Source: Solea solea (taxonomy: Eukaryota > Chordata > Actinopteri > Pleuronectiformes > Soleidae). Taken from it: 64,000 nucleotides of DNA. This document shows positions 11,041 through 23,953 of the stretch, piece after piece. The notes under the pieces are model-generated. The model was not told the DNA's origin and searched no databases. It saw only the letters and a list, made by a program, of their open reading frames with translations. Both the position numbers and the translations under genes were made by a program. The first letter of the stretch is position 1, and each line of letters begins with the position of its first letter. The stretch covers positions 24,539,981 through 24,603,980 of the forward strand of contig NC_081149.1 in assembly GCF_958295425.1 (NCBI RefSeq), in the 5' to 3' direction.

Positions 11041-14000
11041 ATGTCAAGTAAGTACACTCTTTTTAACTGTGGTGAACATAAAATGCTTCAAATTACTCAT
11101 TAATGGGTGAAAGATGTAATAATGCATTGGCTATATTTGTTGCAAGTGAATTTTAAACGTATTACCATACGTTCATTCAAAGCTCTAACCTGAGTGAGGC
11201 CATAGAAGAAAAGGCCAATTTCTCTGTGGCAGATGCAGCAACTGCTCTTGTAAACCAGTGTTTCTATCATTATTTGTATAACCTTTATGTTAACATTGAA
11301 AACTTCAAGAGGTGCAAATCATGCAGCAGCACATTTATCATACTAAGTGATAGACAGATAAATAAATGCAAAAATATACATCATGAAACTGTCAGTATTC
11401 AGTGATCAAATGGAGCATTGCCAATCTGTTTTTGTCTATCTAATTTATCTGATATTACCCGTAAACTGTAAAAAGGAGGCTTGCAAACCTTTGTATACTT
11501 TTTTTATTGTATTTCTATTTTTAAATAAGGCTGTTATGGTAATGGGTCCAGTTTCCCTTAGTATTGTTTTTATGAAGTTAAAATATTAAGTGAAAAACCC
11601 AAAAAAGGAAGTTAACATAAGATTGATGTAATAGCCGACTTATGCTTACATTTTTTCTTTCTTGTGCAGAACGGCCATCCTATGCCCCTCCCCCTCCCCC
11701 AGCCCCAACAGCAGTAAGTATGAAGAGCTAATTCCAGTGTTTGTGGCCATGGCCCACATTAGTAAATTTAAATTAACTGTTTTTGGACCGTTTTGTCTTT
11801 ATCGTTGCTATCTTTCACTCTTTACCCACTTATTTATAATTCTTTGGTTTGTTTCTCTGAAGGACAGAGAAGTTCCACAAATGGAGTATGGAGTATTATG
11901 ATGAAGTTTAGCACTTTGAATATGAGTACACTTGCATGCAGAAAAGGAATCGGCATGATTGGTTTCTAGGTTTCATTTCCTTACATTCAGCAGTGGGGCA
12001 CATTATGGTGTAAGGTGCACCTGTACATTAATATGGTTAAATAATGCAACTGGAGGTCCTGGTTTACACACAACATTCACATGTTGTGCCCTCATTCAGA
12101 ATAATAGCCTGCTGCACAGTTGTTTTTCTTTCTTTTTTTTGGCTTGCATGAAGATCTCATGGAAACAAACAAGCGAAAGAAAATCCAACATATATTTTCA
12201 CGTTTCCCCTCCCGTTTCACTTATTTCTGTCAATCCCTCTTCCCCTGTTTGTGAGCCATTTCTCATTCGTGTTTTGTCTCATTTGTCTTTCATCAGCAAT
12301 TGCCTTCCACCCCTGGGTTTGTGGGCTACAACCCTTACAGCCATCTGGCCTACAACAACCTCCGCCTGGGAGGGAGCACCGGAGGCTCCGGCAGGGTAAT
12401 GAATTGATGGAGGGAGGGAAAAGGGTGTGGGGTTTTAGGGTGAGAGGGAGGGTGGGAAAGACAATGTCGTGGACTAAATACACAGGTATGAGGAAAACCT
12501 GGAAAGTCATCAGTGTTTGTAAAGTCTCATATTTGTGGGGGTTATTTTATAGCTCTTATCAATGGAATCAGAGTAGGATTAGTATTATTGTAGATTACAG
12601 GGGTAATGACAGTGGTAAGTAAGAGATTAAGTTGAAAGGGGAGTTTTGAGGACCTAAAGCTTAAATAAGGTTTTATATCACAATTATTAGGTACAGTTAA
12701 AACATACACCATTATTTCCCCATTGTTCAAGTGCTGTGGAAAAACTGACAGTCTTCATTTTGTGGTGTTTCTCAAGTTCATGGCCATAAAACCGAAATGG
12801 CTGTTGTCATGAAAGTAACTTTAACTTTAAAAAAAACCCCAAAACAAATAAAATCCCACAAGCTCTGGCTGAGTGATATTGCAGAAAATATGGTTATCAT
12901 GTTCATCAATATTTTTCAGTTTCAATCAAAGGCTATTGTTTGAGGACATTATAATCAGTTACATGATAAACACACAATGTGTAACCTTCATTGTTTAAAG
13001 ATTACAAAATTCCAAAAAAGGGCTTTCATCACAGACAATAGTTTTTTTGTTTTTTTAAATCAACATATTGCTTTTAGTTGCTGGCATTTTTTGAATCTTT
13101 TTGATTTGATTTGACATTCTAACTACCACATGGGGGGCGTGTGTGCATGCTATCAAAGTTAGGGCCCTTCACGCTTCATACTGTGATGGTGTGATCATGG
13201 TAATGTTGGCGTGTGTCTTACATTTGTCAGGAAATTTTGTGATTATTATCATTCCAGTGAGTTTCCTTCTATAAACGCTATATCCCGATTGCAGATGTTG
13301 TGACATCTCTTTGCCAAAGTGTCCTCATGTTGTGCAGCTGTTTGACTCCCATGGCCACTCATCTTCACATTCTCACCAAACGTTTTTGGAGTTGGTTTTT
13401 GTTGTTTATAATAGTTTTTGCAGGTAATTTTATCGCCCAGCCTGAGTTCAAGCCATTTGAGTTTTGGTTGCTGAAATTGATTCATGTAAACATGCATGTA
13501 AATGGGTGGATGTGCATGATTAATGCTTTTGTCTGGTTTTAGGTAAGCATTCAGGGCAACTTGCATGTAGTGAATCGTCATGTATACATGTTTGCCATGA
13601 CCAGATGTTTATCCAGTCGGTGTTGACAGTTTGATTTACATTTATACTCACACTTCTCCCCTTTTGTTCCTCCTTTCTCTCCCCCCTCGTACAGAACTCC
13701 ACAGGCATCACAGTTCCAAAACCTCCCAAGCCACCAGACAAGCCACTGATGCCTTACATGCGGTACAGCCGGAAGGTAAGCAGGAAGGTAAGACACCCAT
13801 CCACGGTGTCTGCTTTTACTGCTTGTCCTCCCATTCCCTGAAAAGGTGCAGCGGTTTGAGGGTGGGAGACAGCCAAGCCATGAAGCCTCACCACCACCTC
13901 AGCCATCTAGTGGAGACTTTCCACTCTGTTGTCCCGATATCTTACAGTAGCCTCCACTGTTTGTCAGCACTAAAAAAAGAAATAACAAGCATGTGCAAGC

Positions 14001-15931
14001 ATGATCTGCTCCTGCACCTTTATTTTCCTCCCTGTCTTCCAAGCTTCGCTACTGTTGCACCCATAATTCTGCTTCAACATAAAATCTACTCTTAACATTC
14101 ATTCTGACATAAAAACCCTCTTTAGAAATCTTTCATTCTCTACATTCCTGCTTTTGCAAGGGTTAAGATTGTGCTAGTTAATAATTCTGTCCAGTAGAGA
14201 TATCAATTATATACATTATTTCACCTTTTTCCCCACCTTCATTTCCTTCACCGTCTTGTAGTTACCTTGTAGTAACTTTATTCACTGCACTTGGCCCGCA
14301 ATGACCATGTATTTTGTGTGTGTGTGTGTGCGTGCTTGTGTGTGTGTGTGTGTGTGTGTGTTGGCCGGGCAACGCCTCTGCTTGTGCACATGGTTGCGTC
14401 TTGCGTTTGTGTGCAACGTGCAAAGGTATGGGACCAGGTGAAGGCCTCCAACCCAGACCTGAAGCTGTGGGAGATTGGCAAAATTATCGGAGGGATGTGG
14501 AGGGACCTGACTGACGAAGAGAAGCAGGACTACCTGAACGAGTACGAAGCGGAGAAGGTGAGTCGTAGGTGTAAAATATTTCATAATTAGACCCTTTTTG
14601 GGTTAATCTCTAATTTTTAAAGAGATTAATATGGTTCTTAATATGGTTTTTAGTGGATCTCACCACGTATTCTAAGCGTATTCTAAGTGTTCTAGCACCA
14701 TAAGTCATATTGCTCAGCTTGTTTTCTTTTTCTCTCTTCTCTCAGATTGAGTATAATGACTCTCTGAAGGCCTACCATAACTCTCCAGCCTACCTGGCTT
14801 ACGTCAACGCGAAGAACCGGGCTGAAGCCGCCATGGAGGAGGAGAGCAGGCAGAGGCAGAGCCGTTTAGACAAAGGCGACCCATATATGAGCATTCAGCC
14901 TGCTGAAGACCCTGATGGTGAGTTTTTTTTAGACAAGTCAAAGAGCTCGAATGCATTTTAGAGCATGTATAAGTAACATTTACCGGACAACCGTGAGGGA
15001 AGAAGTTAACTCTCACCCTCCTCTGTCCAGACTACGATGACGGTTTTTCAGTGAAGCACACAGCAGCCGCTCGCTTCCAGAGGAACCACCGGCTCATCAG
15101 CGACATCCTCAGTGAGTTTGTGGTGCCCGATGTCCGCTCAGTGGTCACCACAGCCCGCATGCAGGTCCTCAAGAGGCAGGTCCAGTCTCTTATGGTTCAC
15201 CAGGTAGGTCTCTGTTGTGATCTGTGAACTGAAAGGAGCCTTCATGTTGATGTGACTGTGCATCAACATTCAGCATTTGTTGTCAATTTCAGAGGAAGCT
15301 GGAGGCCGAGCTTCTGCAGATCGAGGATCGCCACCAAGACAAGAAAAGGCGTTTCCTGGAGACGACGGACTCCTTCAACTCTGAATTAAAACGGGTAGGA
15401 CTTTTTCACATAATAGTCATTTAACATAAAAGAGAATAATGTAGAGTAAAATGTTGTTTTTCCATAAGTAATGGTACCAAAATAATCAGCCCTTACAGTT
15501 CCTTTCTTGGCATCCTTCCCTCAGGGTACCAGAGTAAAATAGTACAGTAAGGTCAGGTTGTCAGCTGATTGGGCAACAGATAAATGTCACTTTCTTGCGG
15601 TCAGTGTTTCTTCAATACCCGCCAATGTTGTTGTCTGTTGTTGCATTCATTGTCATTGCACCTGTACAGTGGTCAAGTTGTGTATCACAGTATTGTTCAG
15701 TAGGAATGAATACATTTGTCAACCCTCGAGAAAAACCTTGATTCTCTTTTCAAAAGGCTGTGTGTTTGTGTCTCCAGCTGTGCAGCCAGAAAGTTGAGGT
15801 GGACATGGAGAAGCTCGCCGCTGAGATGGCTGCTGCTGAGGAGGCGGCCAGACGCCGGGCAGAGGAGAGGGAGCGTGAGGCAGCAGAGCAGGCGGAGAAA
15901 GCCGCTCAGCAGGCGCAGCAGCAGCAGCAGC

Positions 15932-15965
<34 letters not shown>

Positions 15966-17267
15966 GCAGCAGGATGAGGAAGCTGCTGCTGCTAACAAAG
16001 CTGCAGAGCAGAATGCTAATGCTACAAACACGGCTAACCCCACCTCAGGGACCAAGGAGGAGGACATGCCCCCACCTGGAGCAACAGGTACTGTGTGATG
16101 ATAATTCATGAATAAGAAATCATGCAATATGCAATAATGCTGCTGAATATTGCAATGACGATATTACAACAAATAAAAGCGTAATATGCAGTAAACAATT
16201 ATAACAAAATGAATTATAGCTATAACAGACAAAAATAAACTAAATCTAAAAAACAACAACTTTTATTCGACTTGTATTGTAAACCAAAGTGAATACCCTT
16301 AATATAGGAAGTTGTTGTTGCTCTTATTTTGAAGCCCAGAGTGAAAGAAGGTGATTATGAGTGAAGTTGATGTATGTTTGTGAATGAGTCATTGAAAGAT
16401 TGTTATTGATTAGCAATAACTGTATTATTTTCTTGGTGAATAAATTGTTTGGATCAGAATATTAAAAAAAAAAAATGCTATTGATGGTGTTTATTAAACC
16501 TCAAAATGATGATATTTACTTCACTCCCACTGAGTCTGCACTTGCCAATATGAGCAACAGAGGCTTGTGAGAATTTGTGATAGTCACACTCACAGGTCAC
16601 ATGTTTATGTATGTTGCCCTAAGAATTGTGACACTGACGGGATTTGAACACGCAACCTGTGGTCACCACTTAAGTGTAGAAGGGTTCTGTGTGAACAGCA
16701 GTTCAGCAGTGGTACAACGTTGTCACTGGTCTCCAGTTATCTTTGTTTTTCTTATGTTTGATTATGTTTGTGGAGGAAAAACATTAAAGCAAAACGTCTC
16801 TACTAGAAATGGAAATGTAGTCATTTGCCTTCAGTGTTTACTCTCCTTTGAAAAATGTAAGAAATATAACCCTCTTTCTCGTTCTTTCTTCAGATAAAGC
16901 AGCGCCTGCCGAACCCTCATCCGAAACTCATCCCACTCCACCTCCTCCGTCTGAACCTCCCTCGTCTGCCTCTGATAAAGCAACCCCTCCCCCCGAGCCT
17001 CCCAGGGAGAGCAGCACACCCAGCAGCAGCAGCGGCAGCAGCATCCCCAGTGACGACAACAGCAACAGCATGCCGCCTCCACCCGCCGACAGCAGCCCCG
17101 CAGTTGCTGCCCCAGAGCCTCCAGCGGCACAGGAAGCTAACCCCAGTGCTGCTAACTCTAACGGGTCCACAGCACCGCCTCCTCCTCCGCCTGCCTCAGA
17201 AGAACCAGCCCCTCCTCCACCACCACTACTGCCCTCAAACCAAAGCAGCCAACAGTATGACATGTAA
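11041..17267 (+). CDS. smarce1: SMARCE1/BAF57, HMG-box subunit of the SWI/SNF (BAF) complex
   Basis: Ten coding exons: 11041-11047, 11670-11713, 12297-12395, 13695-13775, 14426-14557, 14746-14917, 15031-15203, 15293-15394, 15778-16087 and 16894-17267. The sum is 1494 nt, or 497 residues in frame. Order: Met-Ser-Lys-Arg start with a Pro run; glycine/asparagine/tyrosine-rich leader; HMG box from [14 protein letters not shown] through [18 protein letters not shown] and the [18 protein letters not shown] helix (about residues 64-135); then the conserved [13 protein letters not shown] and [16 protein letters not shown] region; a long Glu/Arg/Ala coiled coil; 19 glutamines (317-335); and a proline/serine-rich tail. 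In mammals BAF57 bends DNA and links nuclear receptors to the BAF complex. The first 335 residues match closely. The tail differs from the acidic mammalian tail, and the protein is about 85 residues longer than the human one (411). Confidence 0.97.
14317..14362. repeat. (TG)n microsatellite in a SMARCE1 intron
   Basis: Interrupted TG repeat that ends about 65 bases before the HMG-box exon acceptor at 14425. Confidence 0.85.
15916..15972 (+). repeat. Polyglutamine-coding CAG/CAA tract in SMARCE1
   Basis: Nineteen glutamine codons in frame: five CAG, eleven CAA, then three CAG. The CAA core and CAG edges suggest expansion of a CAA trinucleotide repeat inside an older CAG run. Confidence 0.97.
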
Positions 17268-19585
17268 GAAGTCGTCTCTGGATGGAGCAGCAGGTGTAGA
17301 AACAGTGAAGTCCAGTTCAGACCTGGTGTTCACAGCCGTCTCTGGTGAAACCATCACAAGCTGTCGTTGACATGACGTGTCATCATTAGACCAACAGAAA
17401 ACTCTGGGAACAGAAAATGACGTGTTTGTACGTGCACATAGAGCAGGGTCGTCGCTGAACACACGTGTGGAGATGCGGTCTGTGCGTTTCCATGCACAGA
17501 TCAGTCGAGCTACGCTTGTGGGTAATGAATTTATGTCCAACTCCACTCCACTAGGTGGCGATATGGTCATTTGCAGCTTGTTAGTTTCAGACATTTTCTG
17601 TCACAGGCCAAAAGAGTTGCAGCTGGTGACTCGTTGATGTCATGTCAAGCATCAATCGCTGTTTTTGTACCGTACTTTAACTTTAAAATATTTCATTAAG
17701 TATTAAATCCACACCTCCAGGGTTTAGCCGTGTTTTTCTTACTGTTATCTTTTGAATACTGGCTTTGTTTCCCTATCACAGACCCAGTCACTGTGGACCA
17801 TAGGTAGAGAACCTGTAGTTTATAGTACCAACCACTTAATCTGGGCGTGTTGGTCTGACTGACATTTTGACTCCAACTAGCATGTTTGCGTGTATTGTAA
17901 AAGTCTGGTTTTGGTCGGACTCACACTTTTTTGACTGTGATGCCACGTGTTGATTGGTGACCACTTGTGATTTTATCCCTGGAGATGTTTAATGCCACGT
18001 CTGAACTGGGCCTCAGAGGGAGCAGCTGCAGCAGCTGATGGTTGAGAGTCTCTTAGTAAAGGTCAACAAATAAGTTAACGTACATTTCATTTGAATTACT
18101 GTATCTAGCTTCATATGTCTGGACCAACCGAGGTGAATGGAGGATTTCTCTTTACTTGTATACGTCTCCTTTTGAAGTAGTTTGACCAGAAATGATCAGC
18201 AAGTGACATTTGATATTGTACCATTCATATTTTTTAGCTTAAAACACCTGCAGACAGTCAGCAATAACACCTTAGTCTGCTTCACATTCTCAGCATCAGT
18301 AGTTAAACTCACGTTAAACTCAGAGGCCATTTTGTCACCGTCTGCTGTAACTGACCTTTATTTTCATTATTGATTTCATGTTTAATCATGGTTTATGAAA
18401 CTGCCACAATATGCTCAATGAAAACAGTTTTTAGTTCCGCAGCCGCAACATATTTCTGACGCTCACGCCGCATCTCTAAACTAAAATCAAACAACGGCTC
18501 AAAACTGACATGTGTGACAGAAGAAAAGGCAGAGAATCTTTACGTTTTCCCGTCAGAGGCGAGAAGTGAACATCACCAATCATCATTTGGCAAAATGAGT
18601 TGCCGACTGTTTTCCTCTCGACGGATAATTCGACATGTGCGTGCTACTGTGAGGCGGCGGCGGCTCGTGTGCATTTCTTCTGTTACTCGTCCGTGATGCG
18701 CATGTCAGAGACTGGGGTGAAGTGATTAGTCGTAGGGAGACGGCATGGTTGTCGTTTTTAAAAACAAAACACACACAAACACGTGTATATTCCTCAGTCC
18801 TGGTGTATAAACCTTTAAATCAGCCCGTGTTTGTGGCTGAAACGAGATCACGATGGTTGTTCCTCAGTAATATTTCACCTTGTGAGTTTGACTTCTCTGC
18901 TGATGAAAGACGACACTGCATGGAAAGACCCCACCTTTAATTCTTTTTTTACTTTGATTTGCTAAACAACTACTGGTAGTTCTACTTTGTGTGTTTCTTT
19001 TTTTTCAGACTCTTTTGGAACATTATTCAGCTTTTGTATATAAATGTGTACACATTGAATCTGATGCCATTACAGGTGTTTTGTTATGGAAGCAATGGAA
19101 ACTTCCTGGTTTTTTAATTATTTGTGCACCCTAACTCTGCATAATTCTACTAAACGGCAACCTTCAGTTTGTCCTGTGTGTCTGAACAGTAACTGAAGTC
19201 CAAGGGAAACTGTTCAATTTGAAATTTAAACATGGGCAAAAATCCCATTTTGTGCTGAATAAACATAAAACATGTGCTTTTCAGCAACATTTCATTTTAA
19301 AATCTGAATCTTTGTCTCGTATTTATCACATCGATGTACGACCGTGAGGCTTGGTTATATTTCTTTTAGAACATTACTTCTTTGGATGACATAATCCTGC
19401 ATCGCAGAGAGCAGAGAAATGGTCACAGGTGATCCTCATCAAATGTAACCTCAGTCACTTCAGTATTTAAAGGACTATTTTCTTACTTGAATTGGACAGT
19501 TTTTAGTAATAAGCCTCCTTTTTTTGCATCTTTTTTTGTACTGTCTGATCTAATCAATCCAAATAAAGGTGATTTCTCAGTCAGC
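17268..19585 (+). terminator. SMARCE1 3' UTR with two poly(A) signals
   Basis: AATAAA occurs at 19258-19263 and again at 19562-19567, the second followed by a T-rich stretch. This suggests a 3' UTR of 2.0 or 2.3 kb. No other gene is recognised in this stretch; the open frames between 17235 and 18940 look like chance. Confidence 0.6.
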
Positions 19586-20532
19586 TGGTAACTGTTGTGG
19601 TCTTTTTTTTTTGTCACCACCTCTTATTTTGAAATCCTTTTCTTTGAATCATGGAGAAATCTCTGATTTCTTTGAATATTACAAAAACAGACTTTCATTT
19701 TAATCATCTCTTTACTTGATGATAAATTGCTGACCCCAGGATAATAAGTCCTGACATTAAAGGTCAGTATGTTTAAAGAGTCATGCACAAAGTGAATAAC
19801 ATGAAAACGCCAAGTTAAGATTTTATACACTTAACATGTTGTAGTCGACAGTTTGCTGCCCACGACACAATGACTGGCTAATATTTGTACTTTGAAGCAG
19901 GCATCTGCATATCTATATATAAAAAAAATAGATCCCTAAACTTGATAAAGTTTAAAAATATCTTGGAAACTGCCTTTTAAAATGTAAGCAAATATAACTA
20001 TACATTTACTTTTTGTGTGCTTGTTGAGTGCAGGATATAGTCGGATTAACTTAATTTAGTAAGTTTTTTGTAACTTTAATAATTGGTCATAAATGTTTGT
20101 ACACTTTTTGGAAGCTTCATTAGAAATCTGATAACTGAAAATCATTCTGTTTATTTTGATGACCCCACCTGCAGTACCTGCGTAGGCCACCAGGGGAACA
20201 AGGCCCACACATTTTTAATCACTTGATTTGACCTTTTGCTTTTTCAGTGTCTTTCAAAAATGCCTTCTCATAAACTATTACAGAAAATAACATTCAGACA
20301 AAAAGTCAAATAATTATTTTCAAAGCAAGTCCAAAATTATTTTAATAGTAACTTTAAAATAAGATCATGTATTTGGGTATTTTTAGGGCCACAATAAAGA
20401 AAGCCTTCATTAATAAATTCATTGTACCCCAAAATCTACTATTCAATTAATGCTTTATATAGCATGTATAGCATATGCTGCTCACAAACATTAAAATATC
20501 TTGTCGGAGGAAAATAAAACAACAAAACTCAC

Positions 20533-20690
20533 CAGTCTCATGTTGAAGGTAGTTGTTGTTCTTCTTTGTCGCTTGTCAGTTCCAAAAGTTGTTGAATTTC
20601 GTGTTCGTGTTGAAAATCTCAGGGAAAAAGTAAAAAGTCAGTGTTGATATTTAAATCAAAACTCGCACTTGTCTCTGACGATGACGTCAC
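20533..20690 (-). promoter_or_regulatory. Orphan CRE/TATA promoter with candidate first exon
   Basis: Read on the minus strand: a perfect CRE (TGACGTCA, 20689-20682), then 25 bases on a TATA-like ATTTAAATAT (20656-20647), then about 105 bases containing no ATG, then TTCAACATGAGACTG with a fair start context and a consensus GTGAGT donor at 20532. The ATG is at 20541 and would encode Met-Arg-Leu before the intron. I could not find a convincing second exon between 19600 and 20530, which is AT-rich. It could be a small-peptide gene, a lncRNA, or chance. Confidence 0.35.
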
Positions 20691-22555
20691 TGCACGTCGT
20701 CACTGCATGGATCAAACCTGTCAATCAAATTCTGGATTCAGACTTCATATTATTAATATAAAATTAAGTGCTGAGTCAAACACCTGTAATGTAAAATAAC
20801 TGTTTCAGAACAAATGACTGTGTGTATTAGTGAGGATTACTGTATTATTTTTGTTTTGGGATGTATTTAAATGATCATCTTATATTATATCTAAAACGTC
20901 TACATAAGCTAGCTGTAGTACTAAACAAGTACTTCAAATAGTAAAACACTAGAGATGAATTATATATTTCAATTTAAACTGGTATCAGGCACCAATATAT
21001 TCGATTTCACTGTTTTGTTATGGTTTCCATCGGTTTCCAGCAGTTTCAGGCAGTTTGCGGTCAAGTCCACCAGGCGGCATCTGGTATGCACGTGAGTGTG
21101 TCGCGCGCTTCTTTCTGATCTGAGAAGCGTCGTGTAAGTTAGCGGAAATATTACTAGCGGTGGACTTTCCATGGTGGTGAGTCTCACAGTCACCGTTTCA
21201 CATTAGGTAAGTCTGTATACCTTGTGTCTGTTAACCTGTTATGGATTGGATATGTAGATATATAGATATGTATTATTTTTAGCACTTTGTGATGTGTTCT
21301 ACTGGCTAGTTAGCAGCTAGCTAGCTTATCACAGAGAATCGTGGCTGTTGTTTACAACAATGTGTAAATTCACAATGTAAAACCACCACTGAGCGTGAGA
21401 GTCACGCTTTTTGGTCTTTTTGTGACGCACTCCCGTCAAACATTGTATTTCTCACACTGAAAAAAATGATAACATAAATGTATCTGGCGCGCTGCTATAG
21501 CTATGGAACCGGGAGGAAACCGTGTGCTTGTTTACACCCGAGCAGTGCTCACTTTAGCAGATACTCCACCTTGTGGCCAAAAGGAGAAAGCACACCTCTC
21601 TGTATGTGCTGCTCCTTATCACAGAAACTGGAGCACAGACACAACTTTGTGAGCTACACTGCTACACAGAACAATACATATACAATACATAAAAAGACTG
21701 GACATTATTACCTCTTAACATTTTAAATTAAATAACTTGAAACAAATATAGGAGGGGTGTGTAGCTTATTCTGTTATTATTTCTTGTCCTTACACTAGTC
21801 ACATTTCCATAGTTGCAGTAAATACATTTCATCGTTGCATAGTCCTTTTAGTCAGGAGGCTACTTTTAGTTGTATATTTTATTTCATTATTTTGGTTGGG
21901 GAAACATTTTACATATTGTACATTGTTCTTTAAATTTTGTTAAATAATAATTTGACAGGAAAAGAAAGTCCAACTGTGTGTGAAGTCAATCACTTTCCAT
22001 AGCTAAAGAGATATCAGTTATGTAGTTCACGCTATTCATAACTGTGTCCTCTTTAAACCTCAAACTGAGTACACTGCATGTTCTTCTTTTTAAAATGTAT
22101 TCAGTGTGGTCATCCCAGACCTTTGAGTTTATATCATCATATTTACATGTAAGGTCAAGGGTTAAAGTATAACCAGGTTACATATTTACAGTCAATTACA
22201 GTTGAATTACTTTATAGTAAATTACTGTAACTTTACAGTTTTTTTGGTGTTATTTCACAGTAGTAATTTCATAGTAAAACATAACTTAATAACTTAAGAG
22301 GGCTGCGTATCTATATCAATTTTACTATAAAACACAACAGATTTTCATTGTGAATTTACACATTGTGTTGTGTTTTTTCTGTTATAAGATTAACATCTAT
22401 TAAATCCTGGAAACAATATCACTGCTCTGACTTGTTAAAATGGCTGCTGTTGTGTTTTATTTAAACTTTTCTAGAATAAGAAAATATTCATACCACATGT
22501 TAGTCTATAATAATAATCTATAATAATCTACCTCAATTCAATGCTATGTGTTGGT

Positions 22556-22655
22556 TTTTTATCTGCTTGCCAAGCAACGTAATTTCGTTGCCAGTTTTCA
22601 CTGCTGTGTTTTCTGTGCAATGACAATAAAAGGAAGTCTAAGTCTAAGTCTAGTC
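22556..22655 (+). repeat. LINE (L2-like) 3'-end fragment
   Basis: The sequence 'gtgcaatgacaataaaagg' leads into tandem AAGTCT units (AAGTCTAAGTCTAAGTCT), the typical short-repeat end of an L2/CR1-type LINE. Confidence 0.6.
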
Positions 22656-23104
22656 ACTTTCATACTATAATGTTTAAAAGTTAAAGTTTGTAGTCAGCTC
22701 AGTTCTTATGACCCTGATGACACCACACAACTGCTTACAGTAACAGAGTTACAACATGATCTTCAGTCACTTTTCATGCTTCTTTTTGAAATAAATAAAT
22801 AAATAAAAATGTATCATCATTTGTAATTGTTTTTCCTCCTTCTGACCAACAGGGGCAGTATTTTTAGAGATACATTGCAGCTTTTTAGATGAAAACAGTG
22901 CAGTTTAGCAGCACAGATGTGATGCTAAACTTTTATTATTCCATTTCATGTTTTTATAACATGGAGATCGAAAGCTGATGTGCTCAAATGAGAGGGTGTT
23001 TGTTTGTTTTTTGCTCAGAAAGTGCTTTTTAAAGCACCCATTAATCTTTTAAGAGAGATTTTGAGATAATTCATCATAGACATTGGTTAAACTCAATAAT
23101 TTGG

Positions 23105-23110
23105 TTTATT
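23105..23110 (-). terminator. Possible ENGASE poly(A) signal
   Basis: TTTATT on the plus strand (AATAAA on the minus strand) lies about 850 bases beyond the ENGASE stop. Other AT-rich candidates are nearby. Confidence 0.25.
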
Positions 23111-23953
23111 AAACATGTGAATATGAAGGAATTCCATCTTCCTGATGCAAACATGGTCAATTATCTAACAGTTGAGGTAAATGAAGATCCTGGTCACTGT
23201 TTGAGGTAATAATGTGTTCATATCTTCAGTTATTAGTCAGACTTGTTCAAACCATGAGAATAATTGTAACAACAATAAGATTTACGTTATAGTATTTATG
23301 ATTTTTTATTATTATTATTATTAGTATATCAAAACAAGCTTCATATACTTTAATCTGCCACAGCATTGGAAGCAGTTAACAGTTCTAATGTTGTGGATAA
23401 TTGTATTTCCTACATACAAAAGTGAGTATTAGGTGCAAATATAAATATCAGAGACAGATACAGTGTTAATGTAAATGTCAGGCCTGGTTATACAATATAC
23501 TGGAGAGGCTTGTTTGGCTGATTTAGTTAGAATGAATGCTCACGTGTCACACAGACAAACGTGTTTTAATTATTTGGTGTTTGATAGGTTTTTCAGATGC
23601 AAACAGACACTGATCTGTGGACCAGTAGTTTATGTTTCATCCCTGAAAGTTTGTAGACCGATGGTTGGAGTTGGAAAAAACCATAGATGCAAACATATCT
23701 CAGGTTAGCCATTGTTAGCAATAGCTTAATACCCTGTGTACCACGGATTTACTAATGGTTAATAGTCATCATATCATATCTCAGGGTGTGATGTGATGTT
23801 GCTCTGAATTTCTGAATTGGAAATCTGGGTTCAGGGGAACAAGAATATTGGGTTCTCACACACAAACTAAAACAACCTGACTCAGCATTCCCAATTAACA
23901 TTTTTTGTCATACGTGAGCAGGTGAAGCACCATGTGATCACATTTCTGCAAAG

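Larger units (their letters stand above)
19590..23953. other. Spacer between the convergent SMARCE1 and ENGASE genes
   Basis: Mostly AT-rich with no recognised protein-coding gene. It contains a promoter-like block on the minus strand (20533-20690), several good donor sites on the plus strand near 21130-21210, a LINE 3' tail near 22556-22650, and probably the ENGASE 3' UTR at its right end. Confidence 0.55.

Noticed and set aside
20160..20230. Minus-strand short frame starting Met-Cys-Gly-Pro-Cys, considered as a second exon for the orphan promoter at 20.6 kb.
   Set aside because: Only about 17 codons, no convincing acceptor with a polypyrimidine tract, and no recognised family.
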